From Humibacter ginsenosidimutans (GTDB lineage Bacteria > Actinomycetota > Actinomycetes > Actinomycetales > Microbacteriaceae): DNA of 64,000 nucleotides. Made by a program: the position numbers and the translations under genes. The notes under the pieces are model-generated. The model had not been told where the DNA came from, ran no database searches, and saw only the letters and a list, made by a program, of their open reading frames with translations. The stretch spans positions 3,782,001 to 3,846,000 of the forward strand of contig NZ_CP042305.1 in the NCBI RefSeq assembly GCF_007859675.1, given 5' to 3'. Position 1 is the first letter of the stretch. Each line of letters starts with the position of its first letter. Shown here one piece after another: positions 14,299-22,815 of this stretch.

Positions 14299-16784
14299 GC
14301 GAGGGAGTCGCGGGACACCTGCGGCAACGATTCGACAGGCAGCGAGTCGTCTTCTGGAGTGACCCTGACGGCGAATACAGCGATGCGCTCGACAGCCTCG
14401 CACTGACCGATGTCGCGATCGTCCGGGTCGAGAACAACGAGTACGGGGTCAAGAACCGCCTGCTTCATCAGGAGACAGACGCGAAGGTCCTCGTCTACCG
14501 GGTAGGTCCCACGCCCGACGGCACCGCCAACTGGCTGCTCGATCTCGAACTCGCATACGGGGTCTTCACCGCCGACCGCACGTCGCTCATCAAGAACGAC
14601 CTCGGCCTCACGGCCGCCGGGATCGATGACATGCTCCGCGCTCACGAGAAGTTCTTCCGTGCCGCTAAGCGGACTCAGGCGCTCAAGGCGCTTCTCGAAC
14701 TGGACGACACCCCGGACCGGCTACGTGCGAAAATGACGGCTGTGCTCCTCGGCCAGCAGCAGCACAGCCTGCTTGAACTGACCCGGGCGCTCCTGGTCGA
14801 AAACGCGGCACGAGGCACCGTCAAGCTCAAGGCGATTGTGGACCAGCAGCTCGACGAGTTTTATTGGGCTGGTGTCGCGCAGATATACGGGTACACGTCG
14901 ACCGAGCCGACCATCGACGACTTCGTGCTGTGGATGTTCCAGCAGGCAATCAACGACTTCCGCAGTGACAGCCCGGGCGGCCTGCGGAACATCCAGCTTG
15001 ACTTCAACAACTTGCGGTTCGATCGGCGCAGCGAAGACGCCCTTGCAGTCCTCGCCGGGCGCGTCGCAGCCGACACGAACTACGCCGACACAATCGAAAA
15101 CACCGACTTCAGAGACCTTGTTGGAAACGATCTGTTCGAGGAGGCCGATCAGAGAATCATCAGTGATCTCGCCCGAGAAGTTGTAGCGCGAACCGTCACC
15201 GCCCGGGAAGTTGCCGAGGTCGTGCGCCGGCGAAGGAGCAGCATTTGGGTCGACGACTACCGGAAGCTGTACACCGCCATTGAGAGCGGATCCGAACTGC
15301 TGGGCGAGCTCTCTACGCTCGCGCTGACGATCTCCTCGTTCGATGACGGGCTGGACCGGTATCGGCGCCAGTGGTACCGGGTCGATCAGCTTTACCGCCA
15401 GTTCGTGTACGCGGCGCGGACCGCCGAGCATTCGAAGCCGCTGGAGGAGCTGCGGGACGAGGTCGAGAAGTTCTACACGAACAAGTTCCTGTTCGGGCTG
15501 GGCAACGCCTGGCAGCCTCACGTCGACACAGCTGACAAGTGGCAGTCGGCCGTGCTGCGCCCGCAAACCGCGTTCTACGCCGAGCACGTCGAGCCGATCT
15601 CCAAAGGTGGCCGGAACAAGGCTGTGGTGATCATCTCCGACGCCCTGCGCTACGAAGTCGCCGACGAACTCGGCACGCGCATCCGCCAAGAAGACCGCTT
15701 CGACGCCAAGCTCGACGCCATGCTGGGCGTACTCCCCAGCTACACGCAGCTCGGCATGGCTGCGCTCTTGCCTCACAGTACGATCGGCCATTCCGACGAC
15801 GGCGATCCCGTGCTGGTCGACGGCAAGCGCACCGACGGCTCTGCGAACCGAACGAAGATTCTCCGCACCGTCGACGGCAAGGCAATCCAAGCCGAGGATG
15901 TGTTCGCGCTGTCTCGTGACGAGCTGCGCGACCTCTACAGCCAGCACCAAGTGCTGTACATCTACCACAACCGCATCGATGCGACCGGCGACAAAGCGGG
16001 CACCGAGCGGCAAGTGTTCGAAGCCGCAGAGGCGACTCTGCGAGAACTCGTCGATCTGGTGAAGCGGCTGACCAACGCCAATGCCACGAACATCCTTATC
16101 ACCGCCGACCACGGCTTCCTCTTCCAGGACACGGCGCTTGCCGACGCCTTCTACCTTTCCACGCAGCCGCAGGGCGACGACATCGTCACCACGAACCGCC
16201 GCTATGTGCTGGGGCGCGGGATGAAGCAGGACAACGCGTTTCGCACCTTCGAGCCCGCGCAACTCGGGCTGGACAGCGACCTCGAAGTGCAGATTCCGAA
16301 GTCGATCCATCGGCTCCGACTCCCCGGCGCGGGGTCCCGCTTCGTGCACGGCGGGGCATCCCTCCAGGAGATCGTCGTGCCAGTGCTGACCATCAACAAG
16401 AAGCGTCGCAGCGACACTCGACTCGTTCACATCGAGGTGCTGCCCGACTCGGACAAGATCACCACGGGTCAACTCGTCGTGAAGCTGTTCCAGTCCGAGC
16501 CGGTCAGCGAGAAGGTGCAGCCGCGCACCGTTCGTGCGGGCCTGTACGTCGGCGAGACGCTGATCTCGAACCAGCCGGAGCTGACGTTCGACCAGGAGTC
16601 GGACGACAAGCGCGACCGCTACCAGAACGCCAACATGCTGTTGAGTCAGGACGCCAACGCATTCAACAACCGCGGCGTGGAGTTCCGCCTCGAGGAGCGC
16701 ATCCCCAACACCAACCAGTGGCGCACCTACCAGAAGGCGCTCTACACGCTCCGGCGCTCGTTCGCCTCGGACTTCGACTTCTAA
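14295..16784 (+). CDS. pglZ: BREX phosphatase-superfamily protein PglZ
   Basis: PglZ (829 aa) is the alkaline-phosphatase-superfamily core protein shared by all BREX types. The metal-binding start VVIISDALRYE is at about residues 443-453 and the second metal site ITADHGFLF at about 600-608. The length is typical of type 1. It is thought to regulate or act enzymatically within the BREX complex together with BrxB and BrxC. ATG 14295 overlaps the preceding stop, and GGGGGA precedes it. Confidence 0.94.
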   Translation: MSEGVAGHLRQRFDRQRVVFWSDPDGEYSDALDSLALTDVAIVRVENNEYGVKNRLLHQETDAKVLVYRVGPTPDGTANWLLDLELAYGVFTADRTSLIKNDLGLTAAGIDDMLRAHEKFFRAAKRTQALKALLELDDTPDRLRAKMTAVLLGQQQHSLLELTRALLVENAARGTVKLKAIVDQQLDEFYWAGVAQIYGYTSTEPTIDDFVLWMFQQAINDFRSDSPGGLRNIQLDFNNLRFDRRSEDALAVLAGRVAADTNYADTIENTDFRDLVGNDLFEEADQRIISDLAREVVARTVTAREVAEVVRRRRSSIWVDDYRKLYTAIESGSELLGELSTLALTISSFDDGLDRYRRQWYRVDQLYRQFVYAARTAEHSKPLEELRDEVEKFYTNKFLFGLGNAWQPHVDTADKWQSAVLRPQTAFYAEHVEPISKGGRNKAVVIISDALRYEVADELGTRIRQEDRFDAKLDAMLGVLPSYTQLGMAALLPHSTIGHSDDGDPVLVDGKRTDGSANRTKILRTVDGKAIQAEDVFALSRDELRDLYSQHQVLYIYHNRIDATGDKAGTERQVFEAAEATLRELVDLVKRLTNANATNILITADHGFLFQDTALADAFYLSTQPQGDDIVTTNRRYVLGRGMKQDNAFRTFEPAQLGLDSDLEVQIPKSIHRLRLPGAGSRFVHGGASLQEIVVPVLTINKKRRSDTRLVHIEVLPDSDKITTGQLVVKLFQSEPVSEKVQPRTVRAGLYVGETLISNQPELTFDQESDDKRDRYQNANMLLSQDANAFNNRGVEFRLEERIPNTNQWRTYQKALYTLRRSFASDFDF

Positions 16785-16794
16785 GGAGGGATCG

Positions 16795-18942
16795 ATGAGT
16801 CTCGACAGCAGCAGCAGTACCGAGGAATCCACCGAGGCCGACGCGCCTCGCGTGCAATCCGACCTCGACCGCAAGATCAACCGGCTCTTCCCCGGCGTCG
16901 TGGTCCGCAAGGATCTAGTCAAGGCGGTCAAGGGCAACGCGATCGTGCCCACATACGTGCTGGAGTACCTGCTCGGCCAGTATGCAGCATCCGACGACGA
17001 GGCCACCATCCAGGCCGGCATCGACGCAGTGCGCAAGATCCTCGCCGATCACTACGTGCACCGGAATCAGTCCGAGCTGGTGAAGTCCACCATTCGGGAG
17101 CGGGGGCGTCACCGGGTCATCGACAGGGTCGCTGTCACACTCAACGAGAAGGATGACGTCTACCAGGCGGAGTTCGCGAACCTCGGAATCAAGGGTGTGC
17201 TCGTCGAACCCGTCACTATCAAGGCGCACCCGAAGCTCCTCACCGGGGGCGTGTGGTGCATCTGCGACATCGAGTACTTCCACAGTGACGATCCGCGCTT
17301 CGTCCCGTGGATCCTGGGCTCGATCAAGCCGATCCAGCTCTCCAACTTCGACTTCGAGGGCTACCTCGCCGCACGGCGCGAGTTCACCACCGACGAGTGG
17401 ATCGACCTGCTCATCCAGTCGATCGGCTTCAACCCCGAGATGTTCGGCCGGCGCGCGAAGCTGATCCAGCTTGTGCGTCTCATCCCGTTCGTCGAGCGCA
17501 ACTACAACCTTGTTGAGCTGGGGCCGAAAGGCACCGGAAAGTCGCACATCTTCTCGGAGTTCTCTCCGCACGGCATGCTCATCTCCGGCGGTGAGGTCAC
17601 TGTCCCGAAGCTGTTCGTCAACAACTCGAACGGCCGCATCGGTCTGGTCGGCTATTGGGATGTCGTCGCCTTCGACGAGTTCGCAGGCAAGAAGAAGCGC
17701 GCGGACAAGGCGCTGGTCGACATCATGAAGAACTACATGGCGAACAAGTCCTTCTCCCGCGGCGTCGAGGCCCTCGGCGCCGAGGCATCCATGGTCTTCG
17801 TCGGCAACACCTCGCACACAGTGCCCTACATGCTCAAGCACTCCGACCTGTTCGACGAGCTGCCCGAGAGCTACCACGACTCGGCCTACCTCGACAGGCT
17901 GCACCACTACATCCCGGGGTGGGAGGTTGACACCATCCGCGGCGAGATGTTCTCCGACGGCTACGGATTCGTCGTCGACTACATCGCCGAGGTGCTGAGG
18001 TCGATGCGGAACTTGGACTTCTCCGACCGCTATACGGCGCATTTCAAGCTTGGAAGCGAGATCTCCACCCGCGACCGCGACGGCATCCACAAGACCTTCT
18101 CGGGCCTGATGAAGATCATCTATCCGCATGAAGAAGCGACCCGAGACGAGATTGAAGAGATTCTTCGATTTGCGATCGAGGGCCGCAAACGCGTCAAGGA
18201 TCAGATCCTGCGCATCGACTCCACGATGTCGAACGTGAAGTTCAGATACTCGGACAACAGCGGAACATGGCACGACGTCACAACGCTCGAAGAAGACGAA
18301 TATCCGGCCTACTACAACCAACGCGTTCCGCGTGAAGCGGATGACTCGAGCGCCGAGGCCGGCGATGCGGGCGGCCACAGGAACGATCGTGCTGGCGCAT
18401 CTGCCTCGGAACCAGTGTCGACTACCGAAGCGGTGCCCAACGCGGTTGTTTTGTTGGAGGGACACCGTGACTTCCTGGAGAACCAGAGAGGCGTTTCCTA
18501 CGACTCACTCCTGCTTCCATATCTACGGGGTGCGTCGGAACTGACGATCGTCGACCCCTACATACGGCTACCCCACCAAGGGCGCAACCTAGTCGACTTG
18601 CTCGCGTTGCTTGCATCCGCGAAGGACGCGGCTGACGAGGTCAGCGTCACGCTCGTAACCAAGGCCGAGACAGGACCGTATGAGCAAGCGCATCTTTTGA
18701 TGCTCAATGACATCCAGGAGAGCGCTGCTGCCGCAGGGATCAACTTCACCGTCGCCTGGGACGAGACGATCCACGACCGCTCGATCCGCGCCGACAACGG
18801 CTGGACGATCCTCCTCGGGCGTGGGCTCGACATCTTCCAAAAGGGATCGGGTAGTCAGTTCGACCTTGCCGCGCGGCGGCAGGAGTTCCGCCAGCTCGTG
18901 GCGTTCGGCGTGACCTACATTCGCGGGGAGGCCAGCCGTTGA
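16795..18942 (+). CDS. brxL: BrxL AAA+ protein with a MIT_C-like C-terminal domain
   Basis: The N-terminal ~500 residues are BrxL: Walker A GPKGTGKSH at about 243-251, Walker B VVAFDEFAGKKK at about 290, and the sensor region FVGNTSH. BrxL forms DNA-loading ring assemblies needed for BREX phage defence. After a low-complexity linker (about 515-545, rich in E/A/D) the last ~170 residues do not look like the Lon-type domain of enterobacterial BrxL. With LLLPYLRGASELTIVDPYIRL and the later WDETIHDRSIR they instead resemble the phospholipase-D-like MITD1 C-terminal domain (MIT_C). A strong AAGGAGGG precedes ATG 16795, 10 nt after the pglZ stop. The domain call is by eye. Confidence 0.88.
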   Translation: MSLDSSSSTEESTEADAPRVQSDLDRKINRLFPGVVVRKDLVKAVKGNAIVPTYVLEYLLGQYAASDDEATIQAGIDAVRKILADHYVHRNQSELVKSTIRERGRHRVIDRVAVTLNEKDDVYQAEFANLGIKGVLVEPVTIKAHPKLLTGGVWCICDIEYFHSDDPRFVPWILGSIKPIQLSNFDFEGYLAARREFTTDEWIDLLIQSIGFNPEMFGRRAKLIQLVRLIPFVERNYNLVELGPKGTGKSHIFSEFSPHGMLISGGEVTVPKLFVNNSNGRIGLVGYWDVVAFDEFAGKKKRADKALVDIMKNYMANKSFSRGVEALGAEASMVFVGNTSHTVPYMLKHSDLFDELPESYHDSAYLDRLHHYIPGWEVDTIRGEMFSDGYGFVVDYIAEVLRSMRNLDFSDRYTAHFKLGSEISTRDRDGIHKTFSGLMKIIYPHEEATRDEIEEILRFAIEGRKRVKDQILRIDSTMSNVKFRYSDNSGTWHDVTTLEEDEYPAYYNQRVPREADDSSAEAGDAGGHRNDRAGASASEPVSTTEAVPNAVVLLEGHRDFLENQRGVSYDSLLLPYLRGASELTIVDPYIRLPHQGRNLVDLLALLASAKDAADEVSVTLVTKAETGPYEQAHLLMLNDIQESAAAAGINFTVAWDETIHDRSIRADNGWTILLGRGLDIFQKGSGSQFDLAARRQEFRQLVAFGVTYIRGEASR

Positions 18943-19026
18943 AGTTCGCGCGCGCAACCCATACGTGTAGCTCCGGCGTCTACCACTTGGGCTTCTTTGT
19001 TCGCCCCGAAGCCGAAAGGACGCACC

Positions 19027-20370
19027 GTGAAGGCCGTTGACACGAATCTGCTTGACCTGCTCAAGGTTACGAGCCAGTTCGAGGTGCCGATCTACCAGCG
19101 TGCCTACGCCTGGGGTGAGGCCGAGTGTAAGCAGTTGTGGAAGGACATTGTGCGCGCTGGTGAGAACAGCACCCTCGGTGCGCACTTCACCGGTTCCGTC
19201 GTCTATGTCGAAAAGGCGGCCGGTACGCAAACGAGCCAGTCGCCGAACCTCATCATTGACGGTCAGCAGCGTGTCACGACGGTGAGCCTCATTCTCGCCG
19301 CTCTGGCGGCACGTCTTGACGGCGAAGCCGGTGCGCAGCGTGAGCCGGTTGAAGGCTTCTCACCGGAAGAGATTCGCGAGTCGTATCTGCTGAACCGGTT
19401 CAAGACCGACGAGCGGCGCTACCGCCTGTTGCTCTCGCAGGGCGACCGGGAAGCTCTCTTCTCGGTGCTCGATGGAATGGATGCGCCTCGCGATTCAGCG
19501 AGCAAGGTGCTCGCGAACTTCGAGTACTTCCATGAGAAGTTGAACGACCCGAAGACTGATCTGGCCGTTGTCTGTCGGGGCCTCGACAAGCTCCAGGTGG
19601 TCGATGTGCATCTCCAACTTGGGGTCGATCATCCTCAGCTCGTTTTCGAGGCGATGAACTCGACCGGCAAGAAGCTCTCCCAGGCAGATTTGATCCGGAA
19701 CTTCGTTCTCATGGATCTTCCGGCTTCGGATCAGTCCAGCCTCTGGACGAGCTACTGGCGACCGATGGAGTTGGACTTCGCAGGTTCGGGGCGTGATGGA
19801 GTCTTCGATGAGTTCGTCCGCCACTACCTGACGGTTGTCACTGGTCGCATTCCACGTGTAGATGACATCTACGACTCGTTCAAGGACTATGTCGCAGGTC
19901 GGCTGAAGCATGGCGAGGGTATCGACGCGGTCGTTCTTGAACTCCGCGAGTACTCGAAGCGCTATACCGCGATCGCACTCGGCGGAGAGCAGCATTCCGG
20001 ACTCCACGAGGCGCTCGATGAACTCGCTCAGATCCGCGCCGATGTCGTGTACCCCTTCGTCCTAGAGGCGTACACAGACTACGAACTCGGAGTGATCACA
20101 GCAGAAGAACTACTCGAGATTGTTCGGCTTGTCATTTCGTATATTGTGCGCCGCGCCGTCACCGGTTATGCAACAAACTCACTGAACACGACTTTCCAGA
20201 CTTTCGGACGCGCGATCCGCAAGGACCGTTACCTCGAGAGCATCAGGGCCCAGTTCCTCCGGCTGCAGGGCTATCGCGCCTTCCCGACCGACAGCGAGTT
20301 CGAGGAGAAGCTCAAGACCTTCGACGCGTACCACTTCAAGCGTCGTTCCTATTTTTTTCCGCTCGCTTGA
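19027..20370 (+). CDS. GmrSD/BrxU-like type IV restriction protein, N-terminal part (DUF262)
   Basis: The 447-aa product is the DUF262 half of a GmrSD-family modification-dependent restriction enzyme. Diagnostic blocks are VPIYQRAYAW and the ParB-like nucleotide-binding motif IDGQQR, followed by a helical region. GmrSD relatives (BrxU) accompany BREX elsewhere and cut phage DNA with modified cytosines. GTG 19027 has GAAAGGA 6 nt upstream. The frame stops at 20370 soon after a T7 tract (20352-20358) inside RRSYF. Removing one T would continue straight into the HNH part, so this is a frameshifted single gene rather than a natural two-subunit pair. Confidence 0.85.
   Translation: MKAVDTNLLDLLKVTSQFEVPIYQRAYAWGEAECKQLWKDIVRAGENSTLGAHFTGSVVYVEKAAGTQTSQSPNLIIDGQQRVTTVSLILAALAARLDGEAGAQREPVEGFSPEEIRESYLLNRFKTDERRYRLLLSQGDREALFSVLDGMDAPRDSASKVLANFEYFHEKLNDPKTDLAVVCRGLDKLQVVDVHLQLGVDHPQLVFEAMNSTGKKLSQADLIRNFVLMDLPASDQSSLWTSYWRPMELDFAGSGRDGVFDEFVRHYLTVVTGRIPRVDDIYDSFKDYVAGRLKHGEGIDAVVLELREYSKRYTAIALGGEQHSGLHEALDELAQIRADVVYPFVLEAYTDYELGVITAEELLEIVRLVISYIVRRAVTGYATNSLNTTFQTFGRAIRKDRYLESIRAQFLRLQGYRAFPTDSEFEEKLKTFDAYHFKRRSYFFPLA
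20352..20358 (+). repeat. T7 homopolymer at the gmrSD frameshift
   Basis: Seven consecutive T in a GC-rich gene lie exactly where the reading frame changes. From 19027 to 21136 there are 2110 nt, one more than a multiple of three, so T6 would restore one ~702-codon gene. The site fits slipped-strand phase variation, transcriptional slippage, or a sequencing error. Confidence 0.8.
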
Positions 20371-20392
20371 GAACTTCGGACGAAAGGAGCCG

Positions 20393-21136
20393 GTGCCGAC
20401 CGAGCAGTACACGATCGAACACATCCTTCCGCAGAACGAAGATCTCCGTCCCGAGTGGCGGGAAGATCTCGGACCCGACTGGGCCGAGATTCAGGCCAGG
20501 TACTTGCACACTCTCGGCAACCTCACGCTCACCGGGTACAACTCCGAATACTCTGATCGCGCATTCGTTGAGAAGCGAGACATGACCGGCGGTTTTCGAG
20601 AGAGCCCACTTCGTCTGAATCAGGGCATCGGCACACTTGAGGCTTGGAACGAGCCGACAATTCAGGCGCGCGCCGCTCGCTTGGCCGGCGAAGCACTCAA
20701 GATTTGGGCTCGGCCGGACGTTTCACCAGAGATACTTGCGATGTATCAGGCACCGCGTGCCGACTCCGAGCGAACCATCGAAGATCACCCGAATCTCCTA
20801 CGCCCCGAGCGCAGGGCCCAGTTCGAGCGCCTCAGCGAGGAGGTGCTCGCATTCGACCCGGCAGTCGTGGTCGAGTTCCTCAAGGTCCGCGTGTCGTTCA
20901 CCGCCGACACGACGTTCTTGGATGTCATACCGCAGGCCGCTCGACTTGTCCTCGTCTTGAATATCCCGATCGCCGCGCTCCGTGACGAACGCGGCGTCGC
21001 TCGCGATGTGAGCCAGATCGGCCACTGGGGAGTCGGCGAGACTCAAGTGCACTTCGAAGCCAACTCGGATTTCAACTACCTCCTTGGCCTCGTTCGACAG
21101 GCGTATGAGTACCAGCTCGGCGATGGTGACGAGTAG
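20393..21136 (+). CDS. GmrSD/BrxU-like type IV restriction protein, C-terminal HNH part (DUF1524)
   Basis: This 247-aa product holds the DUF1524 HNH-like nuclease module (YTIEHILPQN, then HTLGNLTLTGYN with the HNH residues) and an additional C-terminal domain. In the +1 frame, sequence homologous to the linker runs back past GTG 20393 to the T7 tract (reading FRSLENFGRKEP), which supports one interrupted gene. AAAGGAG at 20383-20389 sits 3 nt before GTG 20393, so independent translation is possible but poorly spaced. If expressed apart, the two pieces might still assemble, as in split GmrS/GmrD systems. Confidence 0.8.
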   Translation: MPTEQYTIEHILPQNEDLRPEWREDLGPDWAEIQARYLHTLGNLTLTGYNSEYSDRAFVEKRDMTGGFRESPLRLNQGIGTLEAWNEPTIQARAARLAGEALKIWARPDVSPEILAMYQAPRADSERTIEDHPNLLRPERRAQFERLSEEVLAFDPAVVVEFLKVRVSFTADTTFLDVIPQAARLVLVLNIPIAALRDERGVARDVSQIGHWGVGETQVHFEANSDFNYLLGLVRQAYEYQLGDGDE

Positions 21137-21175
21137 AGCGGACGCAGTCAAGGAGGGCCCGTCAGTGTCCCGCCG

Positions 21176-21588
21176 CTACCCCGGAGCCCGCCTGGTCAAG
21201 TCCGTCATCCGCGCCTCCACCTCGTCCGACCACCCGAGCACCGCGTACGAGGTCGGCCACATCAGCCCGTCGTTGAGGGCCGCGGATGCCTGGAATCAGA
21301 GCGTCGAGTAGCGCGTCTTGAACTTGCCGCGGTCTTGGAAGAAGATCGCGACCTTGCCGTTGCGGGCGTAGCCGGGGGATCCGTAGAACGTCTTCGGCGT
21401 CAGGTTCGGTGCGACGGTGCGCACGATCGCATGGATCTTCTCGGCGATGGCGCGATCGTCGTCCGCCATCTTCACGATGGCCTCGAGGGGGCCTGCTCGG
21501 GATCCTTGCCTTCGCGCGCGGCTTTCGCTTCCTTCACGTGCGCCTTCATCGCGGCACGCTCTTCGTCGTTGAACGACTTGCCGATCAT
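21176..21588 (-). pseudogene. DUF1801 family gene, decayed
   Basis: The gene starts at ATG 21588 after AGGAGAGACGTG and reads MIGKSFNDEERAAMK. A one-base loss at about 21484-21505 then changes frame (413 nt in total, two more than a multiple of three). The main DUF1801 block (NLTPKTFYGSPGYARNGKVA) is in the second frame. It runs into TGA right after KTRYSTL; ignoring that stop, the family continues as FQASAALNDGLMWPTSYAVL to a final TAG at 21176. A frameshift and a nonsense codon together make a true pseudogene likely. Confidence 0.8.
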
Positions 21589-21681
21589 CACGTCTCTCCT
21601 TCGGGGTGGTGATCCGAATGATCGAGCGGTGCTTCGACCCAGTCTGCCGTGGGCTCCGCTGTGGCGCGAGGAGAAGGTTCC

Positions 21682-22017
21682 TTACTCGACCCCCAACATC
21701 GCCATGATCCGCGGGAAGTCGCCGGCGATGGCCTGCCACAGAATCTCTTCGTCGGTGCCGTCGTAGTCGTGGGCGACGAAGTTGCGCACGGACCGGATGC
21801 CCCGCCAGTCCACGTCGGAATGCGCCGCTCGAAAGCTCTCGGGCAGGCGGTCTGCTGCCGCCGAGAGATCGATCACTAGTGAGCGGGCGATGCGGCGCTG
21901 ATCGTCGTCGTCGCGATCGACGAACACCTCATGTCCCCTCGCCACGACGCGCCGCGCGCTGCGCGCAAAGCGAGCGAGATCGATGAGCACGGCAGCAGTG
22001 CGGTCGTCGGCCTTCAT
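21682..22017 (-). CDS. hepT: HepT-like ribonuclease toxin (DUF86)
   Basis: This 111-aa HEPN toxin carries the catalytic R-x4-H-x-Y motif as RNFVAHDY at about residues 77-84. HepT proteins cleave RNA and are neutralised by a cognate MntA nucleotidyltransferase that AMPylates the tyrosine of this motif. The start ATG overlaps the stop of the upstream mntA-like gene (22015-22019), the usual coupled arrangement. Confidence 0.88.
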   Translation of the reverse strand: MKADDRTAAVLIDLARFARSARRVVARGHEVFVDRDDDDQRRIARSLVIDLSAAADRLPESFRAAHSDVDWRGIRSVRNFVAHDYDGTDEEILWQAIAGDFPRIMAMLGVE

Positions 22018-22469
22018 CAGATCGCGACCGCTTCGGCCAGGATGCGGTTCATGGTGGGGCCAGTCCCTCGATCAGACACGACGTCCACTCGCCGTCCGAC
22101 CAACTCTTCGACGTCTGCCATGAAGCCGGCGAGATCGAACACGCTCGCATCGTCGGCGGGGTGCACCAGGAGGTCGATGTCTGACGCCGCCCGAGCATCC
22201 CCCCGTGCGACCGAGCCGAAGACGCGAACATCCGTTAGCTTGCGGGCCGCGGCCGACTCGAGGATGCTGTCGCGCTGCTCGCGGAGACTGCTCACGGTGG
22301 GCATCGTCAACGACAGCATCAGCCGTTCGCGGGTCTCTGGCGCCGGCGCTCGCCTCCCCGTCTCATAGGCGGCGATATTGGGTTGCGCCACTCCGGAGCG
22401 ACGGCTCAGCTCCCGTTGGGAGATGCCGGCCGCGCGGCGCAGATCGCGAAGGGAAGGGGGCGTCGTCAC
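22017..22469 (-). CDS. mntA: MntA-like antitoxin nucleotidyltransferase fused to an XRE helix-turn-helix
   Basis: The 150-aa protein begins with an XRE-type helix-turn-helix (ISQRELSRRSGVAQPNIAAYE) and continues into a minimal nucleotidyltransferase with the signature GSVARGDARAASDIDLLV (GS-x-D-x-D type). MntA antitoxins AMPylate HepT. The fused HTH suggests the antitoxin also represses its own operon. GTG 22469 is chosen because the HTH family starts here; the frame is open further upstream (to 22718), but that extension has no recognisable domain and would cover the palindromic operator. Confidence 0.85.
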   Translation of the reverse strand: MTTPPSLRDLRRAAGISQRELSRRSGVAQPNIAAYETGRRAPAPETRERLMLSLTMPTVSSLREQRDSILESAAARKLTDVRVFGSVARGDARAASDIDLLVHPADDASVFDLAGFMADVEELVGRRVDVVSDRGTGPTMNRILAEAVAI

Positions 22470-22476
22470 ACGACAA

Positions 22477-22494
22477 CGATATCGCGCGATATCG
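22477..22494. promoter_or_regulatory. Perfect 18-bp palindrome, probable operator of mntA-hepT
   Basis: CGATATCGCGCGATATCG is perfectly self-complementary and lies 8 bp upstream of the GTG of the HTH-MntA gene. The position and symmetry fit binding by a dimeric XRE-type repressor, giving autoregulation of the toxin-antitoxin operon. Confidence 0.7.
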
Positions 22495-22815
22495 ACAGGA
22501 ACCATGGCCACCGCGGGGCGCGACTCGCTGAGCGTCCCGAAGAAGGCGATCGTCCGTTCCCTGTTGAACTCGAGTTTCGCCACCGGGAGCCTGCTGCCCA
22601 CCGCTAGTTCGCGCCCGTCGTTCTGCGCGACGAGTCGTCGCCCCTCGAACTGGGGCATGAGTTTGCGCCCCTCCGGTCTTCGTCTACTCGCGCGGCAGAC
22701 CCCGGTGTCTCCCGGCACTCATACACTCGGAGACGGCTCCCTGTGACTGCGACTGGGTGAGCAGTGCGCGTGCCGTGGTGCTCGCGGCTTTGTGTATTGC
22801 CCGAAGGAGATCGAC
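22495..22815. other. Divergent intergenic region between mntA and the giant helicase
   Basis: About 320 bp separate two divergent transcription units, so both promoters should lie here. I cannot place -35/-10 boxes with confidence. The minus strand stays open in the mntA frame over most of it, but the implied peptide has no recognisable domain and I did not annotate it. Confidence 0.4.

Noticed and set aside
14721..17036. Long minus-strand ORF opposite pglZ
   Set aside because: It is an antisense shadow of the high-GC pglZ and brxL coding sequence, with no domain.
20393..21136. HNH protein as a natural separate GmrD subunit
   Set aside because: The linker sequence continues in frame back to the T7 tract and the total length is one base out of phase, which favours a single frameshifted gene, although separate expression cannot be excluded.
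22470..22718. N-terminal extension of the HTH-MntA protein
   Set aside because: The added residues match no domain and would cover the perfect palindrome that looks like the operator; GTG 22469 is the better start.
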